Source: Bacillota bacterium
GTDB taxonomy: Bacteria > Bacillota > Clostridia > Acetivibrionales > DSM-1351
Length of the DNA stretch: 64,000 bases
Reading direction: 5' to 3'
Assembly (NCBI GenBank): GCA_023444055.1
Contig: JAEZRV010000024.1
Location: 51,493 to 115,492 of the forward strand
Position numbers and translations under genes: made by a program. The notes under the pieces are model-generated. The model searched no databases, was not told the DNA's origin, and saw only the letters and a list, made by a program, of their open reading frames with translations. Positions 17,945 to 26,744 of this stretch are shown piece after piece. Numbering within the stretch: the stretch's first letter is position 1; every line of letters begins with the position of its first letter.

Positions 17945-20317
17945 ATGGATACTCAAAATAAATGTTCTTCCTTATTTATTAATATTATGCCATTGACTGA
18001 AAATATCATAAGAGTTGTATATACCAAAACCAAAAAAGAACCTGAGAATAGTATTCTTATTGCGGAAGATTTCAAACCTATGATCAATTTGGACATAGAT
18101 AAGTACCTATCCGTGGATGACTGCATTTTGTTTAAAAACAAACAAGGAGAAGTAATTTTAAAGGAAACAGAACACAGCTTAACCGAAAAAAAAGTTCTTA
18201 CATATTATGTAGACGGCGAACCTGTAATAAAGCACAAGCAGACAGCAAATGGTGAAGTAGCTTATATTGAAAATGCCAGAAATAAATATGCAGGTACATC
18301 GTTTGAGGGAAAGCTTATTTTTTCCATAACAGAAAAAGAGGGTATCTATGGTCTGGGTCAGCATGAAGATGGGATTTATAACTATAATGGAAAGAGGGAA
18401 TACCTATTTCAGGCAAACATGAAAATATCCATTCCCTTTTTGCTATCCTCTCGAAATTACGGAATATTAATTGATACGGAAAGTGCTGTGATTTTTGATA
18501 GCAAAAAAGGGGAAATAGCATTCACAATTGATACGACAAATGAGCTTTCGTATTATATTATTACTGGAGAAAGTTTTGATGAAATTATTAAATCCTTAAG
18601 AAGCTTGACAGGAAGAACACCAATGCTGCCGAGATGGGCGTATGGCTATGTTCAATCTAAGGAACGATATCAATCTTCTGAAGATATTTTAAATACCGTA
18701 ATGCAGTTTAGAAATTCAGGTATTCCAATAGATTGCATTGTACAGGATTGGTTTACCTGGGAAGAGGGCTTATGGGGAGATAAACATGTAGACAAAGAGA
18801 GATATCCGGATCTGAAAAGTCTTATAAGCAGACTTCATGAAGAGCACGTAAGAATTATGGTTTCTATTTGGCCTAATATGGCGGAGGGTGGATGCAACCA
18901 CCGTGAGTTTAAGGAAAAAGAACTTTTATTGCCAAATACAACTACCTATGATGCATTTAACGAAGAAGCAAGAGCTGTTTACTGGAGGCAATGTGAAGAT
19001 GAGTGGTTTTCAGCAGGAGTAGATGCATGGTGGTGCGATAATGCTGAACCCTTTTCCGACGCCGATTGGAACAGAGAGGAAAAAAGACCGGATGAGCTGC
19101 GTTATATGTTGATTGTAAGCGAATCTAGAAAGTTCATGGATTGGACGCGTCTTAATTCATATGGTCTTTTACATTCAAAAGGTATTTACGAAAACTGGCG
19201 TAAAACTAAAAACGAAAGCCGCGTTATAAATCTTACACGTTCATCTTATATTTCAGGGCAAAGATATGGCACTGTTTCATGGTCAGGAGATATCAGCGCA
19301 AAATGGTCTGTTTTAAGAAAGCAGATTACAGAAGGAATTAAATTTTCAATGAGCGGTATGCCCTATTGGACATTAGATATTGGGGCGTTTTTTACAGTAA
19401 AGGATCAATGGGAAAACAGAGGTTGTAATTGCAGTGACAATACCAACAAGCTATGGTTTTGGGACGGAGATTATAATGATGGTGTTGATGATTTGGGATA
19501 TCGGGAGCTCTATGTGAGATGGCTTCAATATGGTACATTTTTACCTATGTTCCGCTCACATGGAACTGATACGCCTAGAGAACCATGGAGATTTGGCAAA
19601 CCAGGAGATATTTTTTATGAAGCAATACTTAAGTTTATAAAACTACGATACTGGCTGCTTCCTTATATATATGGGGTGGCAGCAGAAGTGCATCAAAACC
19701 ATGCAACAATTCTTCGCAGTTTAATGTTTGATTTTGCTGAAGATGAAAATGTGAAGGAACTAAGCGGCAGCTTTATGTTTGGTAAGGCATTCCTTGTTTG
19801 TCCGGTTACAGAGCCTATGTACTATGAAGTAAATAGTGTGCCGTTGTCAAATGTTAAAAAAACAAAAGATGTATATTTACCTAAAGGTACTCGGTGGTTT
19901 GATTTTTGGACGAATACTATGCATGAAGGGGGGGAGACTCTCACGTGCAGAGCAACGTTGGATATGATGCCGCTGTTCGTCAAGGCAGGTTCTATTGTAC
20001 CGGTATCTGAACCGATTATGTATGCAGACGAAAAAAAAGGTGAAATATCCGAAATCATTATTTATAGCGGTAAAGATGGAGAGTTTACCTTGTATAACGA
20101 TGAGGGAGACAATTACTCCTACGAAAATGGGAACTTTTCAGCTATTGCTTTGAGCTATAATGATAACGAAAAAACATTAACGTTTGACAAGGCATGCGGT
20201 GAATTCAGATACCAGCAAAACTTCAAAATAAAATTAATTAAGAATGAAGAAATCCCTAACACTATTGAGTTTATATACAAAGGAAAAGAAGAAACCATAA
20301 AGCTTGAGGATATGTAA
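17945..20317 (+). CDS. GH31-family alpha-glycosidase (alpha-glucosidase or alpha-xylosidase)
   Basis: Retaining glycoside hydrolase of family 31, cytoplasmic because no signal peptide is present. The N-terminal beta domain contains GIYGLGQHEDG. The barrel has IVQDWFTWEEGLWGD, the nucleophile region GVDAWWCDNAEPF, a RSSYISGQRYGTVSWSGDI segment carrying the acid/base Asp, and FRSHGTDTPREPW. About 790 residues is normal. ATG 17945 has GGGAG 8 bases upstream; the GTG at 17936 overlaps that site. Substrate range in this family (alpha-glucosides, isoprimeverose, sulfoquinovosides) cannot be fixed by eye. It probably trims oligosaccharides brought in by the importer. Confidence 0.9.
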   Translation: MDTQNKCSSLFINIMPLTENIIRVVYTKTKKEPENSILIAEDFKPMINLDIDKYLSVDDCILFKNKQGEVILKETEHSLTEKKVLTYYVDGEPVIKHKQTANGEVAYIENARNKYAGTSFEGKLIFSITEKEGIYGLGQHEDGIYNYNGKREYLFQANMKISIPFLLSSRNYGILIDTESAVIFDSKKGEIAFTIDTTNELSYYIITGESFDEIIKSLRSLTGRTPMLPRWAYGYVQSKERYQSSEDILNTVMQFRNSGIPIDCIVQDWFTWEEGLWGDKHVDKERYPDLKSLISRLHEEHVRIMVSIWPNMAEGGCNHREFKEKELLLPNTTTYDAFNEEARAVYWRQCEDEWFSAGVDAWWCDNAEPFSDADWNREEKRPDELRYMLIVSESRKFMDWTRLNSYGLLHSKGIYENWRKTKNESRVINLTRSSYISGQRYGTVSWSGDISAKWSVLRKQITEGIKFSMSGMPYWTLDIGAFFTVKDQWENRGCNCSDNTNKLWFWDGDYNDGVDDLGYRELYVRWLQYGTFLPMFRSHGTDTPREPWRFGKPGDIFYEAILKFIKLRYWLLPYIYGVAAEVHQNHATILRSLMFDFAEDENVKELSGSFMFGKAFLVCPVTEPMYYEVNSVPLSNVKKTKDVYLPKGTRWFDFWTNTMHEGGETLTCRATLDMMPLFVKAGSIVPVSEPIMYADEKKGEISEIIIYSGKDGEFTLYNDEGDNYSYENGNFSAIALSYNDNEKTLTFDKACGEFRYQQNFKIKLIKNEEIPNTIEFIYKGKEETIKLEDM

Positions 20318-20351
20318 TAAATGTAAGTGTTACAGATATTACTCTTTTAAT

Positions 20352-20440
20352 AAAAATCGGTCAAACGATCAGCCTGAAGCCCATAACATCAATTATCAAT
20401 TCGGTGAATGGGCTACTGCTCCCGTTCTTGAACGATTTTT
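20352..20440 (+). terminator. Large branched terminator after the GH31 gene
   Basis: AAAAATCG-G-TCAA (20352-20364) pairs with TTGA-A-CGATTTTT (20428-20440), and AGCCCAT (20378-20384) with ATGGGCT (20408-20414). A T-rich tail follows. Confidence 0.55.
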
Positions 20441-20462
20441 TTAAAATTTTTTGCGCAACTTT

Positions 20463-20501
20463 GTGCAACCGATTGCACATGTTCTGATTTTGAGATACAA
20501 T
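20463..20501 (+). promoter_or_regulatory. Beta-amylase promoter with overlapping LacI-type operator
   Basis: TTGCAC (20473-20478), a 17-base spacer and TACAAT (20496-20501) form a good sigma-A promoter. GTGCAACCGATTGCAC (20463-20478) overlaps the -35 box. It fits the GCAANCGNTTGC pattern of MalR/CcpA-like repressors, implying control by maltose or catabolite signals. Confidence 0.65.
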
Positions 20502-20545
20502 ATAAATAGAAGAAAATACCATTTAATTTTAAGGAGGTTATTTTT

Positions 20546-22192
20546 ATGGTTACACGAGTAACACACACCAAATGCAGTAGAGTTATACTAAGCTTTGCAT
20601 TGATTCTGGCACTGATGTTAACAGTGGTTGCGCCAGTACCAGCATCAGCAGCAATGGAATCTGATTATAAAGCTTATGTAATGGCTCCATTAGAAAAAAT
20701 TACTGACTGGAATGCATTTAAATCTCAACTTATTACATTAAAAAATAATGGTGTATATGCATTAACCACTGATGTGTGGTGGGGGGATGTTGAAGCAAAC
20801 GGGGACAACCAGTTTAGTTGGAACTACTATAAAACTTATGCAGATACTGTTCGTGCTGCCGGACTTAAGTGGGTTCCAATTTTATCTACGCATCAATGTG
20901 GTGGGAATGTAGGTGATAATGTTAATATTTCACTACCATCATGGCTTTGGTCGAAAGACACTGCAGATAAAATGCAGTTTAGAGATGAAAATGGTAATTG
21001 GGACAAGCAAGCTGTTGCTCCATGGTGGTCGGGACTTGCTCAACAATACGATGAACTCTATGCCTCATTTGCAAGTAATTTTAGCAGTTACAAAGATATA
21101 ATAGCTAAAATATATTTATCAGGTGGGCCTGCTGGAGAATTAAGATTCCCATCATATAACAAAGCTCATGGCTGGGATTATCCAGAAAGAGGAGACCTTG
21201 AGTGCTACACAGATACAGCAAAAGCAAGTTTTAGAAGTGCAATGCAGGCAAAATACTCAAATGTTTCTGCAGTTAACAATGCTTGGGGAACAAGTCTCAC
21301 AAGCTTCTCACAGATTAGTCCTCCTACAGATGGTGACAATTTCTTTGTAAATGGATATAAATGCACTTACGGAAATGACTTCCTTACATGGTATCAGGGG
21401 GTATTAACTTCTCATTTGTCAAGTATTGCTTCTAAGGCACATGCTAGATTTGATTCCACATTCGGTGTAAGAATTGGGGCGAAGGTTTCAGGCATTCATT
21501 GGAAATATAATGATCCTTCAATGCCTCATAGTGCAGAATACTGCGCAGGTTATTATAATTACAGTACAATTCTTGATCAGTTTAAGAGTTCGAATCTTGA
21601 TTTAACATTTACATGCTTGGAAATGGACGATTCAAATGCATATACATATCCATATTATTCTGCACCAAAGTCTCTTGTAATCAAGGTTTCTAATTTAGCA
21701 AAGTCAAAAGGTGTTAAAATTAATGGGGAAAATGCTCTTGCCATTTCTAATGACAATCAGAAATACCAGAATTGTGCCGAAATGGTATACAACTATAATT
21801 TCTCTGGTTTTACACTTTTAAGGCTTGCAAATGTTGTAAATAGTAATGGAAGTGCAACCAGTGAGATGGCATCATTTAAAAATGCACTTGTAAAGAAGCC
21901 TGCAAAGGTTACTTTTACAGTACGAAATGCTAATGCTAGCAGTAACCAATCAGTTTATATTACAGGAGGTGCTTGGGAACTGGCAAATTGGACTACAGGA
22001 TTTTATCCACTTCCATTAACTAATTCAAGCGGAGTTTGGTCAGGAAGCTATTACATTGGGGAAGGCTGTACGTATGAATTTAAAGCAATTAAAAAGAATA
22101 GCAGTGGAAATGTTACATGGGAAGGTGGTAGTAATAAATTCTATACAGTTCCTTTAAGTGGAGGTTCATATACCTGGACTTGGGCTAATTAA
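20546..22192 (+). CDS. Secreted GH14 beta-amylase with C-terminal CBM20 starch-binding domain
   Basis: Extracellular exo-acting enzyme that releases beta-maltose from starch. A signal peptide (about residues 1-36, cut after ASA) is followed by a GH14 barrel. Catalytic glutamates are E198 in GGPAGELRFPSY and E395 in KINGENAL; the flexible-loop region LSTHQCGGNVGDNVNISLP is present. Residues from about 452 form a CBM20 (VTFTVRNANASSNQSVYITG, WELANW, WEGGSNKFY). At 548 residues it resembles Thermoanaerobacterium-type beta-amylase. AAGGAGG precedes the ATG. It has its own promoter and operator and a terminator at 22217-22263, so it is a separate unit. Confidence 0.95.
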   Translation: MVTRVTHTKCSRVILSFALILALMLTVVAPVPASAAMESDYKAYVMAPLEKITDWNAFKSQLITLKNNGVYALTTDVWWGDVEANGDNQFSWNYYKTYADTVRAAGLKWVPILSTHQCGGNVGDNVNISLPSWLWSKDTADKMQFRDENGNWDKQAVAPWWSGLAQQYDELYASFASNFSSYKDIIAKIYLSGGPAGELRFPSYNKAHGWDYPERGDLECYTDTAKASFRSAMQAKYSNVSAVNNAWGTSLTSFSQISPPTDGDNFFVNGYKCTYGNDFLTWYQGVLTSHLSSIASKAHARFDSTFGVRIGAKVSGIHWKYNDPSMPHSAEYCAGYYNYSTILDQFKSSNLDLTFTCLEMDDSNAYTYPYYSAPKSLVIKVSNLAKSKGVKINGENALAISNDNQKYQNCAEMVYNYNFSGFTLLRLANVVNSNGSATSEMASFKNALVKKPAKVTFTVRNANASSNQSVYITGGAWELANWTTGFYPLPLTNSSGVWSGSYYIGEGCTYEFKAIKKNSSGNVTWEGGSNKFYTVPLSGGSYTWTWAN

Positions 22193-22216
22193 GCCACATT
22201 ACACATAAAATATTCA

Positions 22217-22263
22217 AAAACTCCTTTTGGTTAAGAAATTAAGTATTAACCAAAAGGAGTTTT
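22217..22263. terminator. Bidirectional terminator
   Basis: AAAACTCCTTTTGGTTAA pairs over 18 bp with 22246-22263. It lies between convergent genes, and both strands end in T-rich arms, so it can serve the beta-amylase and the dockerin gene. Confidence 0.85.
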
Positions 22264-22353
22264 CTGTACAATTCAATAATGCAAGGAAATAATCTCATAT
22301 TTTTATCACTGTTTAATTGTATCTATATTTCAAACATATTTTATTATATGGTT

Positions 22354-23541
22354 TTACTCTTGTACATTAATTTCATATTCAATAAAATCTGGTTGATATG
22401 AATAAGGGTCTGAAAATATAAGGGTATACTTTCCAGAATTTATCGGTGTAAATGACCATACTGCTTGGTAAAGTACATCAAAAGCATTAGGGGTATAATT
22501 GTATACTTTTTTTGTAATATTATAAAAATTGTTTTGTCCATACGTAGAACAAGAGTATGATGTACCTACAAAACCACCTTCCGACAAACATATTTCGAAG
22601 GGTTCACCTACTTTGACATTTATAGGAGTTTTAGGGTCGGTATATAAATGTTTATGAGGAAATTCATATCTTTTGTCAAGGAGAAAAGATTTCATTATTG
22701 CGTAATCTATTGAATTAACATCTCCGTCACCATCTAAATCTGCTGTCTCTGTATTAATAGTAGGTGTTATTCCTAATAAAAACATATTCATACTCCCAAA
22801 ATCTAAAGAATCGACAGAACCATCGCTGTTAATATCTCCGACTTTAATTTGGGTACTTGTGACAACATAAACTTTTGAAAGTGTGGTTACAGTTACAGGA
22901 TTACTCCAATTGGAGCTTGCATTTTCGCTAACCGCCATGACTCTAAAAGAATATGTTGTTCTAGGTTTAAGTGACATAACAGAACGAGCGGTAGCAGGAG
23001 CAAAGGCAGTGAGGGACTTTCCACCAATCTGCTCAATATTGTACTTTGTTGCTCCAGCAATAGTATCCCAATAGAGTGTAACAGAATCACCTGCTGGTAT
23101 TGCCTTCAAAATGGTGGGTGTGGCAGGAGTTACTGATGTCGCTATAGTAATAAGAGCACTCCAATCTGAACTCCCTTGATCGTTAACCGCCATAACTCTG
23201 AAAGAATAAGTAGTTTCAGGCGTAAGACCTTCAAAAGTATAGGAAGTATCAGGAGCATCAACAGTGAAAGACTCTCCACCAATCTGTTCGATATTGTACT
23301 TGGAAGCTCCATAAACAGCATTCCAAGTAAGGGTAATGGAACTACCTGTGGTTGTTGCCTGTAAGTTGATAGGTTTAGCAGGAACGGCATTCAAAGTAAG
23401 GGTATTAGAATTACGTGTAGCTGTTGCCTGTAAATCAGTGTTTATGGCAGAAATCGAATCAGCGAAAGCTTGAATAGTCATAGTTGATAAGAAAATCATG
23501 ATGATCATTATTGTAGAAAGCATTCTTTTAAGATTTTTCAT
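22354..23541 (-). CDS. Secreted Fn3-repeat protein with type I dockerin and a chagasin-like C-terminal domain
   Basis: Exported protein that should dock onto a cellulosomal cohesin. Signal peptide residues 1-28 (cut after AFA). A degenerate and then two full fibronectin type III modules follow (about 35-215), nearly repeating each other (KYNIEQIGG...TTYSFRVMAV). A type I dockerin at about 230-290 has both calcium loops, GDINSDGSVDSLDFG and ADLDGDGDVNSIDYA. The last ~90 residues (VGEPFEICLSEGGFVGTSY ... WSFTPINSGKYTLIF) resemble the I42/chagasin protease-inhibitor fold; this is a tentative match. If right, it is a cellulosome-bound cysteine-protease inhibitor. AAAGGTG lies before the ATG. Confidence 0.85.
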   Translation of the reverse strand: MKNLKRMLSTIMIIMIFLSTMTIQAFADSISAINTDLQATATRNSNTLTLNAVPAKPINLQATTTGSSITLTWNAVYGASKYNIEQIGGESFTVDAPDTSYTFEGLTPETTYSFRVMAVNDQGSSDWSALITIATSVTPATPTILKAIPAGDSVTLYWDTIAGATKYNIEQIGGKSLTAFAPATARSVMSLKPRTTYSFRVMAVSENASSNWSNPVTVTTLSKVYVVTSTQIKVGDINSDGSVDSLDFGSMNMFLLGITPTINTETADLDGDGDVNSIDYAIMKSFLLDKRYEFPHKHLYTDPKTPINVKVGEPFEICLSEGGFVGTSYSCSTYGQNNFYNITKKVYNYTPNAFDVLYQAVWSFTPINSGKYTLIFSDPYSYQPDFIEYEINVQE

Positions 23542-23933
23542 AGTCTTTTATACACCTTTCGTTATAAATTAATTTACTGAAGCAAACTGCCAAGTAAGTA
23601 GTGGGTTGTAAGAAGAGGATGTATAAATAATACATACAGATGTTTGAGTTGCATCAGTAATTAGTTATATTTTACTATATTTTGGAGAAAAGTACAATGA
23701 AACCCTAAAAAACGAGAAATTAATTGTAGAAGATTCTCTCAATATAATGGTAAATTTTCTTTAGGAAAAAATAATTCTCCTACAGAAAATTGTGGGGAAT
23801 TAGACCCTCAGAGAATAAAATATATTATTAATATTATGTATAATATTTGAAATATTAGAATGTGTTGGTCATTAAATACAGAATAACAATCATATATTAT
23901 ATGTATGATTATTTATTTTAAGGAGGGTCTAAA
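23542..23933. other. Intergenic region between divergent genes
   Basis: 392 bases, very AT-rich, separating the dockerin gene and the small protein at 23934. It must hold both promoters. An imperfect hairpin AATTCTCC/GGGGAATT lies near 23770-23800. I see no other structure I can defend. Confidence 0.4.
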
Positions 23934-24299
23934 ATGAATAAAGAAGATTTTGTTTTAGATGGCTGTTACTATCAAACGGAAGTTGATGATGTTTTAATTA
24001 AAATTCATAAAGATTCCATGAATAAAAACACAGTAGGTTATGCGAATAAAATATTTGAACTTTATTTCTACAAGAAATCTGAAATACTAGAATATGTATT
24101 AAATTATCGTGTTCTTGATTTTTACGGTGGCAGTTATAAGAAGAATGAAATAGTTGAAAAAATAAAAGAAGCGGATATAGAAATAATCAATGAAAGATGG
24201 GGCTACTTAACGTGGAGAAATCATGATTTAGATGAACATATCATACAAGTTGAATTTAATGACGAAATGCAATTATCTTATGTGAGTATAGACGGTTAA
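23934..24299 (+). CDS. Hypothetical protein, 121 residues
   Basis: Not recognised. A strong ribosome site (AAGGAGGG, 7 bases before ATG) and a sensible, charged composition support a real gene. The product is acidic and soluble, without signal peptide or membrane helix. Trp and Tyr are frequent towards the C terminus (RWGYLTWRNHDLDEH). Shape and size resemble small immunity or YcgL/SMI1-like proteins, but no motif proves that. It stands alone: the dockerin gene is divergent upstream, and a 680-base repeat-bearing gap follows. Confidence 0.7.
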   Translation: MNKEDFVLDGCYYQTEVDDVLIKIHKDSMNKNTVGYANKIFELYFYKKSEILEYVLNYRVLDFYGGSYKKNEIVEKIKEADIEIINERWGYLTWRNHDLDEHIIQVEFNDEMQLSYVSIDG

Positions 24300-24360
24300 A
24301 AACTGAAGTGCTTGAAACCTTCTAAACAAGTATTGTTACCTTGTAAAGACCTGATTTGAT

Positions 24361-24609
24361 TATGCTCCCAGAAAGTTCAATATAATTAACTTTTCTAGTT
24401 GAAAATCGTAGGTGTTCAACTTATCAATGGAAAGTTGAGTTAAAAATAATTGCTTGAATTAGTTTGGTGAAAAAAGCTTGCTGAATGAATACAAGGATTT
24501 TAGTATTAATGAAATGACGAAGGTAGTATTCATGTATGTTTACAATTGTTCAGCAAGCTCTAAGCTTCTTTAGCCGTAATAACAACACGATGTTGTTTTA
24601 GGGAGCATA
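24361..24609. repeat. 249-bp repeat-bearing element with 9-bp terminal inverted repeats
   Basis: TATGCTCCC (24361-24369) and GGGAGCATA (24601-24609) are exact inverted ends. Inside lies a 124-bp segment (24410-24533) repeated at 50861-50984. A long foldback pairs AGCTTGCTGAA with TTCAGCAAGCT. No coding capacity is seen; a MITE-like remnant is possible. Confidence 0.5.
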
Positions 24610-24901
24610 TCATTCCAGAGTCTTGATGATGCAAATACCAATACTGAAATAAATCCTTTTATTAATCAAAATACATTTATTGTACAAGCTTAGTCTAAAA
24701 CTTTTATGTGTTGATACTGTACAGATATGGTTTTTTGTTAATGTTTTAAAGTAAAAATATTTAATAGGAACTGTAAATGTAGAATTTGACAAGTCCAGTT
24801 GAATAAATAATCTCTATAGTTTATACTAAACACGAATATAATAGTAATTAGATATTACTAAAATTATTTTTTCAAAATAGGCTTGAAGCTTAGCCTAAAA
24901 A

Positions 24902-24943
24902 ATGCGAAGTTTACAATTTGTGCATTCATCGTTCTCTTCGCAT
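24902..24943. repeat. Dispersed hairpin repeat, module A copy 3
   Basis: 41 of 42 bases match copy 1 at 10196. It sits just before mscL. An ATG inside it is in frame with mscL but is not a credible start. Confidence 0.8.
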
Positions 24944-24979
24944 ATAAAATTAAATTTATTATTAAGAGGGTGGGAGTTA

Positions 24980-25411
24980 ATGAAAAAATTCATATCTGAA
25001 TTTAAGGATTTTATTTCAAGAGGTAATGTTATTGATTTAGCCGTCGGTATTATCATTGGTACTGCGTTTACATCTATTGTAAACTCATTGGTAAATCAAA
25101 TTGTTATGCCAGCTATTAGTTTTATAATTGGCAAAATTGATTTTACAGGGCGCAAATTTCCTCAAAATGCAGCTGAAGGTGAAGCGGCAATTATGTATGG
25201 TGCTTTTATTCAGCAGGTTATTAATTTCTTAATAATTGCCTTTGTTGTATTCTGTATGGTCAAGGTGATAAACAGACTAAAAAGTATAAAGGGTGAAGAA
25301 ATTAAGGAAAAAGAGGAAAAAACACCTGCTATATCTGCTGAACTTGAAATGCTGACTGAAATAAGAGATTTACTTAAGGAAATGAAAAGTGAGAGTAATA
25401 GTGAAAGCTAA
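24980..25411 (+). CDS. mscL: Large-conductance mechanosensitive channel MscL
   Basis: Homopentameric membrane channel that opens under tension and releases solutes during osmotic downshock. The N-terminal amphipathic helix and TM1 read MKKFISEFKDFISRGNVIDLAVGIIIGTAF. A periplasmic loop follows, then TM2 (INFLIIAFVVFCMVKVINRL) and a charged cytoplasmic helical tail (EEIKEKEEKTPAISAELEMLTEIRDLLKE). The 143-residue length is standard. The ATG at 24980 is preceded by GGGTGGGAG and gives the canonical N terminus. An in-frame ATG at 24902 lies in a repeat and would add a non-family extension. Single-gene unit. Confidence 0.96.
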   Translation: MKKFISEFKDFISRGNVIDLAVGIIIGTAFTSIVNSLVNQIVMPAISFIIGKIDFTGRKFPQNAAEGEAAIMYGAFIQQVINFLIIAFVVFCMVKVINRLKSIKGEEIKEKEEKTPAISAELEMLTEIRDLLKEMKSESNSES

Positions 25412-25585
25412 AAAATTAAACCTAATAATTAGAACTTGACTTGAAATTAAAACTTAAAACCGACAATCAAAACTAAAAATTCAAGCTCATAGCTAAAACT
25501 AATAGCTAAAACTAATAAATAAAACTATAATTAAAACTAAGAATAATGAATAAAGCTAATTAATAAGGATAGTGGTGTTTAATAT
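25412..25585. repeat. Low-complexity AAAACTAATA-rich spacer
   Basis: Short degenerate units such as TAGCTAAAACTAA repeat several times between mscL and the ZIP gene, with strong strand asymmetry (A-rich on +). No gene or hairpin seen. Confidence 0.5.
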
Positions 25586-26401
25586 ATGGAATGGTTAAGC
25601 AATCAGAATCATGTGTTGTTAGCATTTATAGCTACATTAATAACATGGGCACTAACAGCGCTTGGAGCTAGTATGGTATTCTTTTTTAAGGAAATTAATC
25701 AACGAATTCTTAATACTATGCTGGGATTTGCAGCTGGAGTAATGATTGCTGCTAGTTTTTGGTCACTGCTGGCACCAGCAATAGAAATGGCAGAAGCATC
25801 TTCATTACCAGCGTGGCTAGTGGCAGCGATAGGCTTTGTTGGTGGCGCGGCTTTTTTAGGATTGGCTGACAAATTTATACCACATATGCATTTAAATTCA
25901 AAAGAAGGAGAAAGTGAAGGAGTTTCAACACATCTCAAACGTAGCATATTATTAGTTTTTTCAATAACATTGCATAACATTCCAGAAGGGCTGGCTGTTG
26001 GTGTGGCATTTGGAGCAGTTGCAAATGGAATAGGCGATGTATCAATTATGTCTGCAATTGCTGTTGCACTTGGAATAGGAATACAAAATTTTCCGGAAGG
26101 TGCTGCCGTTTCAATTCCTTTGAGGCGTGAGGGGCTGTCTCGGAGAAAAAGTTTTTTGTATGGACAAGCTTCAGGTTTAGTTGAGCCTATTGCAGGAGTA
26201 ATAGGAGCACTTTCGGTTACACTTATTAAGCCTATAATGCCATACGCACTTGCCTTTGCAGCAGGAGCAATGATATTCGTTGTAGTTGAGGAGTTGATTC
26301 CAGAGGCACAGAGCGGGAACCATGAAAGCACTCATCTTGCTACTGCTGGATGCATAATTGGTTTCGCAGTTATGATGATTTTAGACGTCGCATTGGGATA
26401 G
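25586..26401 (+). CDS. ZIP-family divalent metal transporter
   Basis: Inner-membrane ZIP permease that imports zinc or related divalent metals. It is 271 residues with eight hydrophobic segments. The two signature metal-binding motifs are HNIPEGLAVGVAFG (TM4) and IQNFPEGAAVSIPL (TM5). A histidine-containing loop (FIPHMHLNSKEGESEG) precedes TM4. It resembles the ZupT/GufA subgroup. It lies alone between an A-rich spacer and a tandem-repeat array. No zinc-uptake regulator site is obvious in the short upstream region, so regulation is unknown. Confidence 0.9.
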   Translation: MEWLSNQNHVLLAFIATLITWALTALGASMVFFFKEINQRILNTMLGFAAGVMIAASFWSLLAPAIEMAEASSLPAWLVAAIGFVGGAAFLGLADKFIPHMHLNSKEGESEGVSTHLKRSILLVFSITLHNIPEGLAVGVAFGAVANGIGDVSIMSAIAVALGIGIQNFPEGAAVSIPLRREGLSRRKSFLYGQASGLVEPIAGVIGALSVTLIKPIMPYALAFAAGAMIFVVVEELIPEAQSGNHESTHLATAGCIIGFAVMMILDVALG

Positions 26402-26536
26402 TTGAAGCCTTATAATGAATTTTTGTTGTAATTAGTTTAAATCTCATATGGAATTTATGTTGCAATTAGTTGAAGACTCATATGGAATTTTTGGCGCAAT
26501 TTTTTGAAACCTCATATGGCTTTTGCATGTAACTAT
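26401..26536. repeat. Four tandem 34-bp degenerate repeats
   Basis: Units begin at 26401, 26435, 26469 and 26503 and share the core CTCATATGGAATTT followed by a TTGCAATTAGTT-like tail. The array begins at the last base of the ZIP stop codon; degenerate traces continue to about 26590. The rest of the gap to 26744 shows nothing else. Confidence 0.75.
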
Positions 26537-26744
26537 TGAGTGACATATTTCTAATTGGATTGTAATTATCGAGTGGAGTATTTCTGAAAAAAACAAGAAT
26601 TAGCATGAACGTTACATGGACTTTTTGATTTGCGATTTTAATAAAAAAATTGCTAATATAATACAACTAGTATTTAAAAAAAGAAAAAATTAGTTTATTA
26701 TTATATGAGTAGGTTCAGAATATTATTTGTGGGAGGATAAAGCC

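Noticed and set aside
24902..24979. Longer MscL with an N-terminal extension
   Set aside because: The extension is encoded by a dispersed repeat, and the family N terminus starts at 24980.
26401..26590. Tandem repeats as a CRISPR array
   Set aside because: Units are adjacent without unique spacers, and no cas gene occurs in the window. The same holds for 30321-30430.
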